DNA from: Topomyia yanbarensis
Lineage: Eukaryota > Arthropoda > Insecta > Diptera > Culicidae
Direction: 5' to 3'
DNA: 64,000 nucleotides
Assembly (NCBI RefSeq): GCF_030247195.1
Contig: NC_080672.1
Span: forward strand, 366,970,271-367,034,270
In this document: positions 54,986-64,000 of the stretch, one piece after another
How positions within the stretch are numbered: position 1 is the first letter of the stretch
Layout: each line of letters begins with the position of its first letter
Program-made: the position numbers and the translations under genes
The notes under the pieces: generated by a model
The model's input: the letters and a program-made list of their open reading frames with translations, nothing else
The model's database searches: none
What the model was told of the DNA's origin: nothing

Positions 54986-56380
54986 TTGGAAGACAGGAAT
55001 GCCAAGAAACCATAATATCAGGAAAACTAGATCCAAGTATCCAAATACTAAGGAAATCAGGAAGTGATAAATGAGGGATTATCATGAAACCGGGAAACCC
55101 AATGATTTGGGATCCCACAAAAAACAAGATATCCAGAAATCCATTAATACGGCAATCAGAGAATCTATGTATCCATAAGATTGACCAGAAAGCAAGGACC
55201 CAGTAGTCCAAAAAACCTTGCATTACACAAATCTAGGACCAGGAATCCATTAAATCCGAACTCCCGAAATAATGAATGACAACAAAAAAGAACTTCTCAA
55301 ATCTCGAAGAAATCATGGATCCAGGAACTCTTATACACCGGTACCCAGGGCCCCAGAAAGCTTCGAGAACGTGAGACTAAGTAATCTGAGAATCGAAGAA
55401 TCTAACAATCTCGGAAAAAAAATGTAGAAAACCAAGAAGCAGGATTCTTGTGAAACTTGTTATATAGCAATTGAGTAATCCAGGACTCCATGAATCTGAG
55501 AAACGCATGAATTGAAATATCTTAGAATGCAGTAATATAATAATCAGAAATCTAACATCCATGAATCCAGAAAAAATCACGCGAAATTCTGGAATCTAAA
55601 GATCCATGGTCCACGGGAATCCAAACATTAAAGCATCTTAATGGTGCAGGAATACAAAGATTCGTGAATCAAGAAGTCCAGTTCCACTTGAAATCCATAA
55701 ATTGACAAATTGAGATATCCAGAATTCTAGAAATTTACGCCCACGTTCGTGGATCCAAAATTCAAGTTATTTAAAGATCACAGAAATCCTTAAAAGAATC
55801 CGAAAAAAACTATATCAGGCAATCAATTAATCCAGCATCTCCAGATATCTAGAATAACAAAATAGCCAAAAATTAAGGAAAGCTGGGATTGAAGATTCTT
55901 AGAAATCAAGGAAATCCAGTAAATGGCGAATCTAAATCATAGCCTTTTCTGATCCAAAAATCCAAGAATCTTGGTATCCATGAACCCATGAAACCAGAAA
56001 AAAAATATGATCTAGGGATCAAGAAAACCTTGCATTCAGTAAACTCGGATTTCTGAAATATCAGAAGACCGCAAACGAGAAACTCCTGCATCTCGGAAAT
56101 ACCATGGATTCGAAAATTCTGATATACCAGAAACCAGAGTCCCAGAATGCCCAGAATCTAAGAAATTAACGACCCCAAAATCTGAGAATATAGGAATGTA
56201 GGAACCCAACAATCTAAGGGTCTAGCAATCTAAGAGAACCGAACATTCAGTATTCAGGATCCCATTATGGAATTCAGAAATCTGAAAATCAGTAAAACCT
56301 CACAATCGAAATAGTAAAACATAGAAAGCCAGAAAACCCAACAATTTATTTATTATCCCAGCAACCCAGAGGAGTTCAGA
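54986..56380 (+). repeat. GAATCC-rich block C (partial copies of A/B)
   Basis: It starts like block A at about 43,110 (GGAAAACTAGATCCAAGTAT). It repeats the landmarks AACCCAATGATTTGGGATCC (55,096) and TCAGAGAATCTATGTATCCA (55,157), and then shows a second weaker pass from about 55,840 (CTTAGAAATCAAGGAAATCC; AAACCTTGCATTCAG). The textures and word usage match blocks A and B, 5 kb away. Confidence 0.75.
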
Positions 56381-58569
56381 GATATAAAGATCCTTTCTTT
56401 TCTGATATTACATCCTTTAGGATTGAATCTGTCCCACAAGATCTTCTCTTCAAAGTTAAGTTTAACATGCCTTAATCATGAGTTTGTCGAGCAATTCTGG
56501 TATTATTCGGACGCGCCCTAAAACTTTTGAACGATCTTTTACAAATTAACAACATAAATTGCAGTTGAAACTAGTCGATGCTCATCCTTAAACATCCTAC
56601 CGATTGTAAAAAAATCTGATTGAGTGAAAACATCTGTTACAGATTATCAGATCTCGCGCCCCGCAACCTTGACCCGAATCTCAATTGCGAAACCCTTATC
56701 CGACAACTTCATTAATTAGCACCTAATTGACCCTCACGGTGTCAAGTTCTTCGCCTGGATGAAAAACTTTTCTCAACTTGACACGATTTCCCGCACTCTT
56801 CAATCGCTTACCGGCAGCAAAAAAAATAACCCCAAACAATCAACCCTTTCGCCCAAGTCAAAGCAAGCCGAAGAAGCACAAGTCTTTTCAATTTTTTCCC
56901 AGGTCCAACCGGAAAGTGTAAAAAAATTCAATTTAATAGAACGAGGTGTGAAAAAAAAACCAACTCACCAAACACTTAAATTCCCTCCTTCCCCGAGGCC
57001 TTTCTCGCATCATAAAAATCTCACTGTTTACATTTCAAGAAAAAGAAACTTTGAACGATCCTTCGACGGCACACGGTGGCCGCGGGTACGAGAAATCACG
57101 ACTTGCTTTCTTCATCAATTCCACGAAAAGGAAGAGGAAACCCAATGCAATGGCAATGGCATCGACGGTTCGGCGGTGGTGTGGCGACCGACCAGCAGCA
57201 GCGACCGTATTGTTTTCCTTCTCTATTAACACCTCTTACCGGTCGCCGGGTTTCTGCCACTGCCACCTCACGAGCAGTCTCCGTCCACCGCTCGTTCGGA
57301 ACGAATTCAAGTCCCTCCGTCCCAGCCCAGATTCCTGGGCGGTGGCGGCGGCGACGGCAGGCACGCGGTTTGAGAAAGGAAAAACTTTTTACTACGGTTC
57401 TGCGTTCGCCCAGAAATTCTTCCTGAAACAAAACGCTGCTTGCTACTCTGTAGCCCAACACAAACCTTATTCATTCAGCTTTTTATTCCGAAAAGGATAA
57501 CCAACCGACTACACGACGACGACGACGACGGCTGCGAAGACGGCGACGTTGATGATGACGGTGGCCGCAAAAGTCAGCCGTTGGGAAGAAGGCAGCAGTA
57601 GGATAAAAAAAAATCGGCCGTAAAAGAAGGGGAAAAATCACCCGGAGAAGAGGCTTTGATTTCCCTTTGAACTTTCCTTTTCATTTTCATTTCCCGCAAC
57701 ATTCGCCCCGACTCCGCAGGAGCCGGGATGTCTACCAGACCAGAGCAGACCAGACCAGACCAGGGTGCTGAAAGACTTAGGGGCTGAATCGTAAACGGAA
57801 GGATACCCGTGTCGGTCCGGTCTTGTTTTGACTGGTTGCTCGGAAATAAAAAAAAGTTTTTTTTTCTCCTACCGCCGAAGACGGGGGAATCCCCGACCAG
57901 AAGGTATCCCCTATTTACTTTTCAATGTCATTGACATTTTTGCTGTTGTTGTCGGTTCCTCCCCCGGAAGAAGGATCTACGAAAGTCGTATAGCGTAGCT
58001 AAGCCATTCGAAATGTGTAATAATAAAAAGAAGAGCTGGCTGCATTCAACCGTCGCCATCGGTGAAAGGTACGCCGAGGAGAGAGCAGCCAATCGAAGGA
58101 TTTGTCCCTTTTTGCGTTCTGTTTTCTTTACGTCCAGCAAAGACCATCCAAAGAATCCACTAGGGGGGTGGGATTTTATTGGCTAGTCCAAGCTGGTCCA
58201 GCTCATCTCGGCGTTTACGGCGAGCTGTCTGGTACCGACATAGTCGGTTTCAATGTTCTTTTCTTTCTCCAACCCCGGGCACTGCACCGCCGGCGAAGAA
58301 TAGCTCCTGAACAAGAAGATTCCCCCTGTCCGATCGGTTACGATGAGAACAAGTTTTCCATTTTTACTACCGTCTGGGTCTTGTGGGAGGCCGCAAAAAG
58401 GCCAAAGATCAATGGCTTTCCCAAATGGTCGTATTTAGTGTCGTCGGTTGCTGGTGTATTAGTAGGCGGGGTGGAGATTGAAAGCGACCCCATGACAACG
58501 TTGCAACGGTTGGTCTTTCGGTCAGTAAACGCGATTGCTGCGGTTGTTCGTATAATTCAAGCAAACTTA
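56381..58569. other. GC-rich island with simple repeats; no supported gene
   Basis: 56,750-58,500 is GC-richer and apparently unique, with a CGACGA tract (57,513-57,531) and CCAGA repeats (57,733-57,764). Frames of 116-208 codons overlap on both strands. The longest (58,102-58,728) runs into a MITE, showing that its end at least is not a real gene. It could be host regulatory or untranslated exon DNA. Confidence 0.35.
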
Positions 58570-59325
58570 TTGAAAAGGTCTTATGTGCAAATGAGAGCCT
58601 CTCTTTGTTTACTTTCTCTTCCGCTAATAACACGGTCGCATTTGTGCTTGCTGCTTAACCCTTTGCATAATATGCTAGCTGAAATCATAAACTTCCAATA
58701 TGGACTGGAATATTATTGGAAAGATTAAGGTGAAGATATGTGCAAGCCACGTTGCTAGGCACCGGCTCGCTTGTTTACATTGAGAAAAACTGAAATCTGA
58801 AGTGAAAATACAAACGCACAAATGAGATTTTCCAAACATTTTCCTTCGGTCATCTGCACATTGGCAGAAAATTTGAAGTTTTGTTAGTAAACGATCCAAG
58901 TTTCGAGAGTGTTTTTGCAGTGGTGTGTGAATAAAGTGCATTTGAAAAAGTGTAATGAAAACGAGAAGAAGAAAAATAAAAGTGTTTCGAAAAGAAACCC
59001 CAATTGAAGAGGGGTGATATTTTCGCACAAAGTAGGAGCTACAGATGGCATTCCGTCATAAACTCGGATTGATTTTATAGGAAAATGTTCTAGCTTCCTT
59101 AAGTAGCAGTTTCGTGGCACACCAGCAAGGTTAGTGTGTTGAAAAACGTATTTTTATATTTGCTCATGTCAGATACATGGTTAGGCAGGGGAGAGGGGTG
59201 TGTGCGGCGTAGCAGCTATGTTGTGGCTCGCATGTATAATGTCCTTAATGGTGAAGCAGTAATAATCGAAACGTAAAGTAAACAAAGAGAGGCTCTCTTT
59301 TGCGCATAGGACCATTTCAAAAAGT
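58570..59325. repeat. Forkhead-core MITE family, 756-bp member
   Basis: The left end TTGAAAAGGTCTTATGTGCA, AATGAGAGCCTCTCTTTGTT, TACTTTCTCTT is mirrored on the right (AAAGTAAACAAAGAGAGGCT, CTCTTTTGCGCATAGGACCA, TTTCAAAAA) with a few mismatches. Subterminal CATAATATGCTAGCTGAAAT is shared with the copy at 28,694. The interior is larger than in other copies and has no ORF. Confidence 0.8.
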
Positions 59326-59682
59326 ATATTAGGTATTAGGCGAGAATTAGGTTTTTCACCAATCTAACATAACCTTGCAAAGTGAGCTCGAAAAACTTTG
59401 TTTCTAATTCTTTGGTCGTATGTTTAAATGAAAGATAATAACCCAGCAAAGTTCAGCCGGGATGCTTGCTGGTTCTAGCTTGTACTCCGTCTCCAGTGAC
59501 CAATCGAATCCAGTTAGAATCGGTTGTGTCACTGAAGCCTATTCTAATTAGAATCAGCCAGAATTCCAGCTGAACTTTGCCAGTTCGAAAAGTCTTTTTT
59601 TTTCCCTTTTCGATTTTTCCAGTTCGAAGTTCATTAACGTCGATTTTATTAAGAAACTTATTTATCTGGAAAAATCGTTTTT

Positions 59683-59910
59683 TTGATGTGGGAAATCCAC
59701 GATCACTGTTTTTCACGATGTTGTTTACAACATTGTGAAAGCCTTCTCACTCAAGCAATCCAGCTTGGGTGTATTCCTAAATATTGCTCGTCACTGCGAC
59801 AGGCTGAGATACGGAAGTTGAGTATTTGCGGTTGTCCACAGCGCGGCGTTCTGTCACCTTTGTTATGGAACTTGGTAGCCGACGGCTTGTTGAAGAAACT
59901 CAATGAGCTC
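59683..59910 (+). pseudogene. LINE reverse-transcriptase fragment
   Basis: Near 59,812-59,905 the frame reads SICGCPQRGVLSPLLWNLVADGLLKKLNE, listed here only as GCPQRGVLSPLLWNLVAD plus LLKKLNE. It corresponds to the RT block with the PQG-type turn, here PQR. The YADD block is missing: unrelated sequence follows by about 59,920. The clade cannot be settled from so little. It differs from both the I-clade and R1-clade RTs in the window. Confidence 0.6.
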
Positions 59911-60065
59911 GAGTGTTCATTTTTGACAGTTCGCATGTACTATTTACGTGGGTTTAGAAAAATGCTTCGAGCGAATCTAGTCGTCCATGTAAACAGTACA
60001 AGTGAACTATCAAGAAAAGTGAGGTTAGCTGTGTCAGTAAAGCATTTAGTGAACAAAGCTGAATA

Positions 60066-60262
60066 AAGATTCGATATCTCTGTCTTTTGTTTACCTTTTA
60101 TTCGTCTGTCAGTTTCATTCAAGACCTGTCAATAGAATTTAAATCGAAGAAATTCCCTTCGAATTCTTCTGGAACGACAGCATTTGCAGGACACGTGTTC
60201 TATTGGAATGACGTTGACAGACAAATGGTAAACAAAATATGGAGATATCGAGGTTTTATTAA
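60066..60262. repeat. About 200-bp MITE with imperfect TIRs
   Basis: CGATATCTCTGTCTTTTGTT, TACCTTTTATTCGTCTGTCA on the left is mirrored by TGACAGACAAATGGTAAACA, AAATATGGAGATATCG on the right. A second inverted pair lies inside (GAAATTCCCTTCGAATTCTT). A partial copy is at 4229-4325. No ORF. Confidence 0.68.
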
Positions 60263-60875
60263 GAGATTCATAATCTTTAGACACGACCGAAACTAAATCA
60301 TCTACTGTGAGTCGTGGAGATTCGCTAGGATATGGTGGGGTTTCGGGAAGCGTTGGGTTCTGTTGAACTTCTATGAAAAGTCAACTGTCGAAAGTAGCTC
60401 CGGCGAAATGAGTCTGTACAGCTTCTGCTAAGATTTCCGTTATCAAAGATCTTGGCAATAAAAACACCCTAGCCCAACCGGAGTGCCAACCGGCACATCA
60501 ATATCGACGCCAATAACGTCAACGGACAGGATACGGATCACGAATTGGACGGCGAGTTTGTGCTGACAGGCGCGTTGTCCTAATTCCTGAGTAAGGTAGG
60601 ATAACACTGACCTGAGATGGCAAGGGGGCTAACAGAACGGCCGCCTCCGTCCCGACAAAACCCCGGCAGATCTCCGGGTGCGTTCAAAACTCGTCACCAT
60701 TTAGTTGGTGGTTCTAGGTTCAGATGGACTAGTCCCGATTTTACGACGATTCGGCTCTGAACATTACTCCTGTCAACCCTAGCATGGCCTACATTGCATT
60801 GCATTGATAACCATGGTATCACAAGAGACGACTATGTACAACGAGTAGAGATGGCTGCCTGGAGTTGGGAACCCT

Positions 60876-61899
60876 ATGAAATGGAGAAAAAAACAAGAAA
60901 CTCACACATACGAAGCAGGCGTGGCGAATCCGTTCGCCAGAGATGGCTTGGTGAGCTCACCACCACCACCAGCAGCTGAAGTCATTCAGCAAGAGCAGGA
61001 GGAGGAGAAGCAGAAACAACAGCAAGAGCAGAGCGGGATGAGTTACACCTCACAGAAGCCAAAAGTGGTGGCAGCGAACCTCCACCAGGTACTCCACGAG
61101 TTTGTGGACACGAGAAACAATATCCATAAAAACATTAAGGAGATGGTTCTCAGAATCAGAAACGCGCTGTCGTATCTGCCGTGAAGGAGTGTGACACGGA
61201 GGGCTGATGTAGCTGAGCGAGCATTGGCGTCTTCCTAGCCCCTCCGAAGCAAGGGAAGAGAAAGCAGAGTAGAGAACACGCCAGTTTCCGTTACTCCAAA
61301 GAGCTGGCCCAAAAGACAGACGCTCGAGGATGCTGTTGTTTCCGAAGGAAAGGGTGTCACCCAACAGGGAGAATGCTGGAGTACCGTTGTAGGTCGGAAG
61401 GAGAAACACGGAAAACAGCAACATCAGGAGGAAGAGCCAAAAAGGGAGAAGCCATGCTCGTCGAAGCGACGACTAATGCAGCGCTGCTCAAGAACACTCG
61501 GAGACGAACCGGAGCTGAGGGATTTGATGGAAAACGTGGTAGGAATCTGGCGTACCCAAAAAGGCGAGATGCTCTTCGAATTGAAGAAGGATCCCACGAC
61601 TAATAGCTCGACCTTGCAGGAGACTATTACCAAATCAATGGGTGAAAAAGGCAGAAGTTAAAGCCTTAAAACCGGAGATGGTGATTGCGTGCAACGACCC
61701 TGATGAAATCGCCTCGGAGGACGAGCTGAGGGTTACACTGAAGCAGCAGTGTAACCTGGGTGAGGTGCACATGACGATCCCGTTAAAGAAGGCATACGGA
61801 GGAACTCAGACAGTGATGATTCGGTTACCGGTAACCGCTGCTGACAAGACGCTGGAGATGCCCATTGAAACCCCCCCCCCCGCTGTAGACGACGTCTAG
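60876..61899 (+). pseudogene. R1-clade LINE ORF1 (gag) relic
   Basis: The N-terminal part at 60,876-61,184 is Pro- then Gln/Glu-rich (PPPPAAEVIQQEQEEEKQ) and ends with a helical segment, ANLHQVLHEFVDTRNNIHKN. After a broken stretch, 61,476-61,640 gives NVVGIWRTQKGEMLFELKKD, and 61,642-61,899 gives AEVKALKPEMVI, EDELRVTLKQQCNL and GGTQTVMIRLPVTAADKTLE, the conserved core of R1-type gag proteins. The usual CCHC zinc knuckles after this core are missing. At least two frameshifts separate the pieces. The gag word GTQT..IRL also occurs in the relic at 26.2 kb, so the two belong to related families. Confidence 0.68.
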
Positions 61900-61904
61900 C
61901 TTAC

Positions 61905-63520
61905 TGATGGATTGAGAAGCTCATTACGCTACGCGCTGCCTGTCTCAGAGCGAGAAGGCGGGCTCAGGGAGCAGTTCCGGAGTCAGATAGAAAGGTGCAC
62001 AAGGTAGCGATTCGGGAAGCTAGGGTCGTTTTAAAACTGGAGATCGAACTTGGCAAGTCAGATTGCCACAAGGCTGGCGAAAATGAAGAGCCCATCGACA
62101 CCGACCGAAATGTGCCCCGGTAAGCTGGAAATAATCGTTGAGGGTCTCTTCCCGAAGCACGATCAAACCGCTTGATCACGGACACCGTACGGTGAAGAAG
62201 AAGGACCAAACACGGACAATTGGCAAGTGACTAACGATGAGCTCGCCGAATCATCGAAGCGACTAAAATCAAAGAAAGCCCCCGGTCCAGGTAAAATTCC
62301 AAACAGAGCGTTGAATGCTGCGATCCTGGCATACCCGGACATGTTCAGGATGGTGCTACAGACGTGTCTAGATGAAATGTGGAAGGTACAGAAACTGATG
62401 TTGCTGCCAAAGCCAGGGAAGCTACCGGGTGATCCGACCTCGTATAGGCCTACATGTTTGCTGGATACACTCAGAAAACTCCTGGAAAGAATTATCCTTA
62501 ACAGGCAGACGAAATGCACGGAGGATGAGCGCGGACTCTCCAAGATGCAGCTCGGATTTCGCTAAGTAGTATAGACAGTGGAAGCAATTCGGACATTGCT
62601 AGAGAATGTGGAGTAGGCATCTGCGCTGTGGTTACGATAGATGTGAAGAATGTGATTAATGCAAGTGACAGCGGGTGTTCCTCAGGACTCCATTCTCGGT
62701 CCAACTTTTTGGAACGGGATGTACGATGGGGTCTTGACACTGCGGCTGCCCAGGAAATTGAAAAAAACGAGGGTTTTGCGGACGACGTGTCACTAACCTG
62801 AAGAAGTGGAGGTGCCTGTAACGAAGACAATAGACGCGATCGAGAGCTGGATGAAACTGGGGTTAAACTGCAGATAGCTCACCACAAGACGGAGGTGTTG
62901 TTGGTCAGCAACTGCAAAAGCGGTTCAGCGGATGCAGATCGACGTCGGAAGACACGTGATTGTATCGAAGCGTGCACTGAAGCAATTGGGAGTGATAATC
63001 GACGACCGGATGAGCTTCAACAACCACGTCGATTATGCCTGCGAAAAGCCGTCGAAGGCAACGAACGCAATGGTCGAATCTGTTATTTAGTGTTTCGTCA
63101 TCGATACTGCGCTATGTAGTTCCTGTCTGAGGTGCAGCGCTGAAAGCGGAACTGCGAAAAACTCAACAGGACGTTCCGCCAGATGACCGTACGAGTAGCG
63201 AGCGCCTATAGAACAATATCGTCGGAGCCAGTTCGCGTTATCGCCAGGATGATCCCCATCTGCATCATCCTGGCGGAGGATATCGAGTGCTAAGATCGAA
63301 AAAAAATATATGAAACGTGAGGAAGATGGTGAAAATCGATTCCAGGGCGAGGTGGCATGAATGGAATGAATGGGACAACACGGAGAAAGGAAGGTGAACC
63401 TACCGGCTCATCACAAGCCTGTCAACTTGGGTCAACAGAAAGCACGGAGAGGTGAACTTCCAGCCGCCGCAGCTGCTTCAGGAAGTACCTTCGTCGGTTC
63501 AGGCACGCTACATCACCGTT
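61905..63520 (+). pseudogene. R1-clade LINE ORF2 relic, endonuclease missing
   Basis: The gag region is followed directly by the endonuclease-to-RT linker (RRRAQG-like words, SPSTPTEMCPGKLEIIVEGL near 62,090). The whole endonuclease is absent. RT then shows DELAESSKRLKSKKAPGPGK (62,236 on), VQKLMLLPKPGKLPGDP, TSYRPTCLLDTLRKLLERI and LQLGFR-like sequence, then a stop at about 62,563. After a gap come GVPQDSILGPTFWN (62,665 on) and FADD (62,774-62,785), a catalytic block in the R1 style. Beyond it ESWMKLGLK and TEVLLVSN are thumb-region words. The C-terminal end is lost in frameshifts before about 63,520. Not functional. Confidence 0.72.
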
Positions 63521-64000
63521 GTGTCCGGAGTTAGTACTCGTCGAATGTAAACAAAGTTCATTCTGTAGCGTCAAAATGGCGTCCAGGTGGCGAAATTGTT
63601 AAGAGTTCAAAGGGGAGCTGGAGTTATGTTTTAGGAAACTTCCTATAACAATCAGACATGCTTCAGGAACCTCTGTTTAAGGTACGATGCGGCTTAGTCG
63701 CATAACTGAGTCCTAGGTGCATAACGGAGGCCGAGGATGAGGTGACCGCCGACTCAAATCAAAGCAAGCAAACCTGTGATCCACTCGTTTGCCCGACATA
63801 CTCAAACATAGGGGCTGACCCTTGTTCAAGAAGAAAGCGGGTAGAGGAATCAAATTGAAACTGGCAACGCTAGTAAAATGCAAACATAAATGAACACACC
63901 GGATGAACCTATTGTCAATTGACATTTCGACGAGTTTTGATTCGAGCCAATAACAGGAACCCCGCCACTATCCACTATTGAGTTCTACAAGATGACGACA
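63521..64000. other. Gene-free end of window
   Basis: This is possibly 3' UTR or flank of the R1-clade relic. No domain, repeat pair or array is recognisable in the last 480 bp. Confidence 0.3.

Noticed and set aside
58102..58728. 208-codon open frame on the plus strand
   Set aside because: Its last about 50 codons lie inside a MITE and the rest has no recognisable domain.
1..64000. Endogenous viral sequence
   Set aside because: No capsid, polymerase or envelope-type protein of a virus was recognised in any frame; all RT-like frames fit non-LTR retrotransposons.

Overview
This window looks like a repeat-saturated stretch of a mosquito genome (Culicidae, probably a culicine). The evidence is a combination of element types: two near-identical Tc1/mariner copies whose second and third catalytic residues have exactly 37 residues between them (the mosquito ITmD37E pattern), an I-clade LINE, two R1-clade relics, a tRNA-derived SINE, mini-Helitrons and many MITEs. 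I find no intact protein-coding host gene, no rRNA, no stand-alone tRNA and no CRISPR array. It reads as intergenic DNA or the inside of a very long intron.

Layout. 0.2-12 kb: a foldback element, a chain of near-perfect palindromes, Helitron and I-clade LINE debris, and ITmD37E copy 1. 12-16.8 kb: a 565-bp TIR element, a MITE with a hAT-type MITE nested in it, and one possible 55-aa small ORF. 16.8-20.6 kb: a degenerate tandem array, then a satellite of about 110-bp units carrying a fixed AAGATGGCGACTTCCGG block, present in both orientations. 21-31 kb: ITmD37E copy 2, a palindrome next to a Tc1-like transposase N-terminus, an R1 relic, and two members of a MITE family with a forkhead-like core. 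30.8-36.7 kb: an essentially full-length I-clade LINE bounded by a perfect 13-bp target-site duplication but carrying several stops and frameshifts. 36.8-39 kb: two inverted-repeat elements and a PHD-finger/gag-like ORF without an RT. 39-42 kb: a GC-rich island followed by a minus-strand sequence with the form of a recursive splice site. 42-50 kb and 55-56.4 kb: an unusual quasi-periodic GAATCC-rich DNA, present as duplicated blocks and as an inverted piece. 50.8-54.3 kb: LINE endonuclease relics, a complete mini-Helitron, an old DD37E relic and a full-length SINE. 54.3-64 kb: a GC-rich island, MITEs, an RT fragment and an R1-clade relic.

No gene set works together here. Most of the sequence is explained by layers of transposon insertion and decay. 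Some layers can be ordered: the hAT MITE lies inside an older MITE, and a SINE and several MITEs occupy only one of two duplicated GAATCC blocks. Features that ordinary annotation would miss are the recursive splice candidate, the PHD-finger ORF whose only stop replaces a predicted zinc ligand, the GAATCC repeat superfamily, the snapback palindromes, and transcription-factor-like motifs built into the satellite and into a MITE terminus.
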